Source of the DNA: Henckelia pumila
Lineage: Eukaryota > Streptophyta > Magnoliopsida > Lamiales > Gesneriaceae
Assembly (NCBI RefSeq): GCF_033568475.1
Contig: NC_133121.1
Coordinates: 131,968,375 to 132,032,374, forward strand
DNA: 64,000 nucleotides
Reading direction: 5' to 3'
Shown here: one piece after another, positions 59,449 to 64,000 of the stretch
Numbering within the stretch: the stretch's first letter is position 1
How the letters are laid out: each line of letters opens with the position of its first letter
Notes under the pieces: generated by a model
Seen by the model: only the letters and a program-made list of their open reading frames with translations
What the model was told of the DNA's origin: nothing
The model's database searches: none
Program-made: the position numbers and the translations under genes

Positions 59449-62400
59449 TGTAACATCCGGAAATTTTAATACGTAAATTCGCATTCATAATTAGGGAAAA
59501 TAATTATTTAAAAATTTATATTTGGGTTAAATGACATTTATGTGTTATTATGTGAATTATATGCATGATTTAAATTTATTTTAGCATTTAACCCGTAATT
59601 TTAGAATTTCTAAATTTTTGAGAATTTTATTGACTTGATCGCCTAGACGGGACCGTGGACGGATGAGATATCAACTTTTGAGCCAAAAATATTTTATGAA
59701 ATTTTATGAGCCTTAAAAAAATAATATTTTATGGTATTTTGTCAAGAAAATTTTAGTATTTAATTAAATATTTATTTAAGGGTTAATTTTTAGCCAAAAT
59801 AAGTCATTTTAATGACTTTTATTAATTTTTAAAAATACGCTATTTATTTATTTCGGGATTTTGGTCTATTTAACAGATTGGTAGGTATTTTAAGAGTTTA
59901 TAATTTTAAATTTATGGTATATTATCTTTCTAAATAAATTATATTAGTTATTATCCTACTCTACCCAAAATTACACCCAAAATCTCTCCCTACCCTACGC
60001 TCAAACCCCATCAGCCACCAACCTCATCTCCTCCAACTCCTCCCTCACGTTTTTCAGCAGATAGCAGCCTCCTTAGCCGAGTTCTTCAAGGATTATTCAA
60101 GTTCTTGGCCCGTTCGTCGTCCCGGAGCCCCGTATACGCATAAATCTTCGTTATAATTAACAAGGCATGTTTAATTCCTTTTCTTTACCACAATATAAGC
60201 TACTACTCACGATTTTCATCAGACTATATGGATTTTACATGATATTTACTGAACTTCTTTTGAAAAATCTCATAGACTCCTTCACGTGCTTCAAGGATTA
60301 TTCAAGTTCTTGGCCCGTTCGTCGTCCCGGAGCCCCGTATACGCATAAATCTTCGTTATAATTAACAAGGCATGTTTAATTCCTTTTCTTTACCACAATA
60401 TAAGCTACTACTCACGATTTTCATCAGACTATATGGATTTTACATGATATTTACTGAACTTCTTTTGAAAAATCTCATAGACTCCTTCACGTGCATGAGT
60501 TTTCTTGTTTTCTTCAAGGTTTGATCACGTTTTTCTCATGTGGCTCGGGTCCAGGCTGTGGTTAGGATAGTGTCCTAGGTTCTGTAGGATCGAGTGATGC
60601 AGGGGGTTTGTGCCAAGAAGGGCCGAAACCGAAGCCAAAGAATTTGGATGCAGCAGATCGCGCAGATTGCGCAGCGTTGGGAGATTGGCTCGTTCTCGGT
60701 CCACAGGGCATGTTTTAGGTTGATTCAAGTGGGTTCCAAGACCTTGGGAAAGATATTGCAGGTGGTTCTCCGACCGGTGGTTGCCGGAGATGGGCGGCCG
60801 AACGGCCTGAAGTTTCTGGTCGTGTTCTTCTTGTGAGCAGAAACTAGAGGTAGATTGTTTTGGTTCGTTCTCCTTCTACAGAGCTCCGTTTGAGGTAAAA
60901 TTTGTTGGGTTAGAACCGTCTAGATGTTGGCTAAGTATGGACAATCATTTCACGGCAAAAGGTTGCCGGAGTAGGCGGCACGGTCAGTTTTTCCAAAGTC
61001 GCTTAGGGCTGCCGTGAGTTAGGATTAAGGAAAGAAAGGCTAAGGTTGTGTCTAGGCTTTAGGCGGGCCGGGCTTGGTGTTTTGGGTACAGGTCAGGTCC
61101 ATTGGGTCACGGGTCATGTTAGTCGGGTTCAGGTCTGGGTTGTATTAGTTGGGCTCGAATATTTTTATTTTTAAGTTAATTATTAAGTTGAGCTGTAAAT
61201 GGATCAAGACTAGTTCAATTAATTAATTGGGCCACATGTGAATTAAGTTATTGGGATTTAGTAATTATTTAAATGAGTTTATTAATTTTTATGGGCCTTA
61301 GGGCCCATGAAAATTATTGGGCCAGCCTTTAGGTTTTTGGGCCATTGGGCCAGACTAAGTAATTAATGGGCTTGGATTTTGTTATTGGGCCAGATATGTC
61401 ATATTGGGCTTGAATAAATTATTTGAGCTTAAATGTAAGTTAATGGGATTAAGTTGAATTATTAGGCCAGTTTTAGAATTTATGGGTTTAAGTCTAAGGG
61501 GCCAGCAGTCTGACCAACCCATAAAAATTAACTAAGTCCGGAATATATATTTAATTCTTTTTTATGCATGAAGTTTATTTTAAGTATAAGTATATTTATT
61601 ATTAAAATTAATTAAATATATATTACGGACATATTTTAAGTGAATGTATACATGAAATATTTTTTGATGTGTTTATGATTAAGTATTGAGCATGAAAAAT
61701 ATTTTTATGGAAATTGAAGTGATGTGGCAGCACAGAGGTGGTTTACCACCGGCACAGAGGTAGTTCTACTAACGGCATAGAAGTGGTTTTACCACTGGCA
61801 CAGAGGTAGTTTACTACCAGCATAGATGTGGATTTATCCACCGCCACGTACGATGGTTCTTAGACTGATCAGTCGCTCATGATTACGAATCACACTCATG
61901 GATATGACCTACACAGTTTTTTATGATTATGACATGCTCAAATTATGCTATGTATGATTAGTTATGATGTATGTATGATGATCATAATTATGGCTAGCAA
62001 TAATTCATGGTGCATTATTTTATGAGCATGCATGCATATTCATGATGATTATATGTATTAGTATGATTATGTGATGCATTCTTTTAACCTTTGTTACAAA
62101 GGTTTAGATATGTCGAGCCCCTAGGCTCACAACGCTTATATGGTGTAGGTAAGTATGATGATGTCTATGTAGCTCCTACTGGTGGTGGGAACGTATGAGC
62201 TCGCCGGCAGTGGACCCCGTGACCGTCGCCATGAGAATTTAGCATGCTTAGAATTATTTTATTTTAGGATTTTAAAACACGCTTCATATTTTCAGTTTTT
62301 AATGGTTGAAAGAAATATTTTTATTATGATTATTTCCGCTTACATGATTTAGGGATTTTTACTTAGTTAATATTATTATTTTTGCATGACTTAAGATTTT

Positions 62401-62561
62401 TATTGGGTAAATGTTTATTATTATTTATTTAAAGTTTTTGTTTAAGGATTTTATTTATTCGTATTACTTTTAATGTTTGTACATATATGTATGAGCATAT
62501 ATGTATAGTATATTTTAAAAAAAATAAAAAAATTCCGCATTTATTAGTACGGGTTGTTTCA
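59449..62561 (+). repeat. LTR3 of the array
   Basis: 3,113 bp, longer than its sisters because of a 205-bp internal tandem duplication. Stem-loop cluster at about 61,737-61,842, with hairpin 2 showing CTAAC in place of CTACC. The splice-donor-like site here is GTAG/GTAAGT. Confidence 0.92.
60085..60494. repeat. 205-bp tandem duplication inside LTR3
   Basis: 60,085-60,289 and 60,290-60,494 are near-identical (TTCAAGGATTATTC ... TTCACGTGC). LTR1 and LTR2 have one copy. The copies look identical by eye, so the event is younger than the array. Confidence 0.92.
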
Positions 62562-62872
62562 ATTGGTATCAAAGCACGGTCCTTGGAGGGTGTCCATCTG
62601 CCACGTGAAGCTCAGAAATCCCACTACCGGTCTATAAGTTTTAAATGTTTTATTATGATTTATCAGTAGCATATGTTATGACTTAAGACTTTATGTTAGC
62701 AAAGTTTTAAAATACTTAGTTATGCATTGCGATTTACGTGACTTTGGGATACTGAAACTTGAGAACTAGATAAGTAATCGTGGAGTTAGTAAACTAGAAT
62801 TTTGAGGGACTTCGTTATTAGAATTTGATCAGTCGAATTTCGAGGACGAAATTCAATTTAAGGGGGGAGAAT

Positions 62873-63090
62873 TGTAACATCCGGAAATTTTAATACGTAA
62901 ATTCGCATTCATAATTAGGGAAAATAATTATTTAAAAATTTATATTTGGGTTAAATGACATTTATGTGTTATTATGTGAATTATATGCATGATTTAAATT
63001 TATTTTAGCATTTAACCCGTAATTTTAGAATTTCTAAATTTTTGAGAATTTTATTGATTTGATCGCGTAGACGGGACCATGGACGGATGA
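62873..63090 (+). repeat. LTR4 of the array, truncated by a nested LTR
   Basis: First 218 bp of a fourth LTR, ending in GGACGGATGA exactly where another LTR begins. In LTR1-3 the same place continues GATATCAAC. Confidence 0.9.
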
Positions 63091-64000
63091 TGAAACGACC
63101 CTAACTCTCTAATATAAATAAATATGTGGAAATTTTTTTATATATATATACTTACTAAGTAAAAATATGTACATACATGCCCATACATATATGCACATAA
63201 AATATTGATTTAAAAATAATAAACTAAGTAAAAATGCAACCTTTAATAAATTGAATATCTGAGTCAATCATTTAATAAAATATTGACATAAGCAACAACA
63301 AATAAAAATTTGCATGCACTGAAAATATTTAAATAAAATATTCCATAATGTCAACCACTGAAAATAAATAAATAAATGTATAACATTCTAAAATATTCAA
63401 AACATGCATAAAGACTCAAACGACTATCACGGTCACGAGGTCACTGCATGTCCGCTCATATGTCCTCGCCGCCGGTGGATACCACATCCTCCTCTACGTA
63501 CTCACCTGCACCATACCAGTGTAGTGAGCCTAGAGGCCCAACATGCTAACATAACAAGGGTTTAAAATAATTTAAATCACTTTAATACTAATGTATAACA
63601 TATACATGAATGAGCATGCTTAAAACATATCATGACATAACATAACTTAAATTAACTTAAATATCATAATCATACATAATAGATAAACATTATTGAGCAA
63701 AGTATTTTCTAACATCGCATGGTTGTATCCATAGTGTAACCTTAAATCATACATTAAATACTGATCAGCGTGAAAACCAACGTACATGGCGGTGACGAAT
63801 CACCTCTTAAATTGGCAGTAAACTGCCCTTCAATAGTTCACATATGGGGACTAATCCCCCTTAAATTGTCACACTACTTCAACTTCCAACATAAAATATT
63901 TTCTTTTGCTCAACCTTAAACATTAAATCATGCATAAAAATTATTTCATGAATGCATGTACTTAAATAAAAATGTGTGTCCTTCATATATATTTAATTTA
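63091..64000 (-). mobile_element. 3' LTR of another gypsy element (runs off the window)
   Basis: Begins TGAAACGACCCTAACTC, the same border as the LTR at 27,945, and remains similar throughout, with moderate divergence (for example GACTCAAACGACTATCACGG). Orientation matches a minus-strand element, so its 5' end and coding part lie to the right, outside the window. It carries the same hairpin cluster (GGTGACGAATCACC, GGCAGTAAACTGCC, GGGGACTAATCCCC at about 63,791-63,860). Confidence 0.9.

Larger units (their letters stand above)
52999..63090 (+). mobile_element. Tandem LTR array of a non-coding gypsy relative (4 LTRs, 3 internal regions)
   Basis: Order: LTR1 52999-55918, internal 55919-56229, LTR2 56230-59137, internal 59138-59448, LTR3 59449-62561, internal 62562-62872, LTR4 from 62873, cut at 63,090. 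Each internal region is 311 bp and has only a primer site at its start and a polypurine tract at its end; no ORF codes for any retroelement protein. LTR ends (TGTAACA... to GGTTGTTTCA) and the CGCGTAGACGGGACC block show kinship with the gypsy element at 27,945-38,033. The first LTR interrupts a copia gag. Confidence 0.93.

Noticed and set aside
52999-63090. Possible centromeric or subtelomeric satellite
   Set aside because: The 3.2-kb period is explained fully by LTRs, primer sites and polypurine tracts of a retroelement.

Overview
The window reads as nuclear DNA of a flowering plant, probably a eudicot. It is AT-rich, has genes with many GT-AG introns, a plant organelle-targeting leader, GGCCCA promoter motifs, and Ty1-copia and Ty3-gypsy LTR retrotransposons with plant-type primer sites. 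I cannot name the species. The left 21 kb is a gene island; the remaining 43 kb is an inverted gene duplication broken open by nested retrotransposons, followed by a tandem retrotransposon array.

Region 1 (1-21,030). Three intact-looking genes can be rebuilt exon by exon. A valyl-tRNA synthetase gene with a transit-peptide-like N terminus lies on the minus strand (20 exons visible, 691 codons, C terminus outside the window). It is head-to-head with a plus-strand TTC4/Cns1-type TPR co-chaperone gene (8 exons, 358 aa), one intron of which looks like a minor-class (U12) AT-AC intron. Next, on the minus strand, is a 3-exon gene for a 292-aa MGCGVSK protein that is probably N-myristoylated.

Region 2 (about 22,110-47,530). 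A gene with two cystatin/monellin-like modules is present as two head-to-head copies in large inverted repeats, with the centre near 42.7 kb. The left copy is split by a Ty1-copia element (26,496-42,373), which is itself split inside its reverse transcriptase/RNase H region by a 10.1-kb Ty3-gypsy chromovirus (27,945-38,033) with a 5-bp target duplication. Insertion order is therefore inverted duplication, then copia, then gypsy. The gypsy element appears to carry a 201-nt spliceable intron exactly at its gag-pol junction. Both gene copies carry at least one lesion.

Region 3 (about 47.5-64 kb). A poorly defined AT-rich segment (possible DNA transposon) precedes a decayed copia gag-pro fragment interrupted by a hAT-type MITE (TIR TAGGGGTGTGCA, 8-bp duplication). 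The copia gag is in turn interrupted by a tandem array LTR-int-LTR-int-LTR-int-LTR of a non-coding gypsy relative: LTRs of about 2.9 kb flank internal regions of only 311 bp that hold just a primer-binding site and a polypurine tract. The last LTR is cut by another gypsy LTR that runs off the window.

The most interesting material is in the LTRs. Both gypsy families carry, at the same relative place, a run of short stem-loops whose arms change together (covariation) while the sequence between them stays regular, followed by a shared CCACGTACG block, a CTGATCAG palindrome and a strong 5' splice-site-like GCAG/GTGAGT. Everything here was read by eye; no database search, alignment program or folding program was run.
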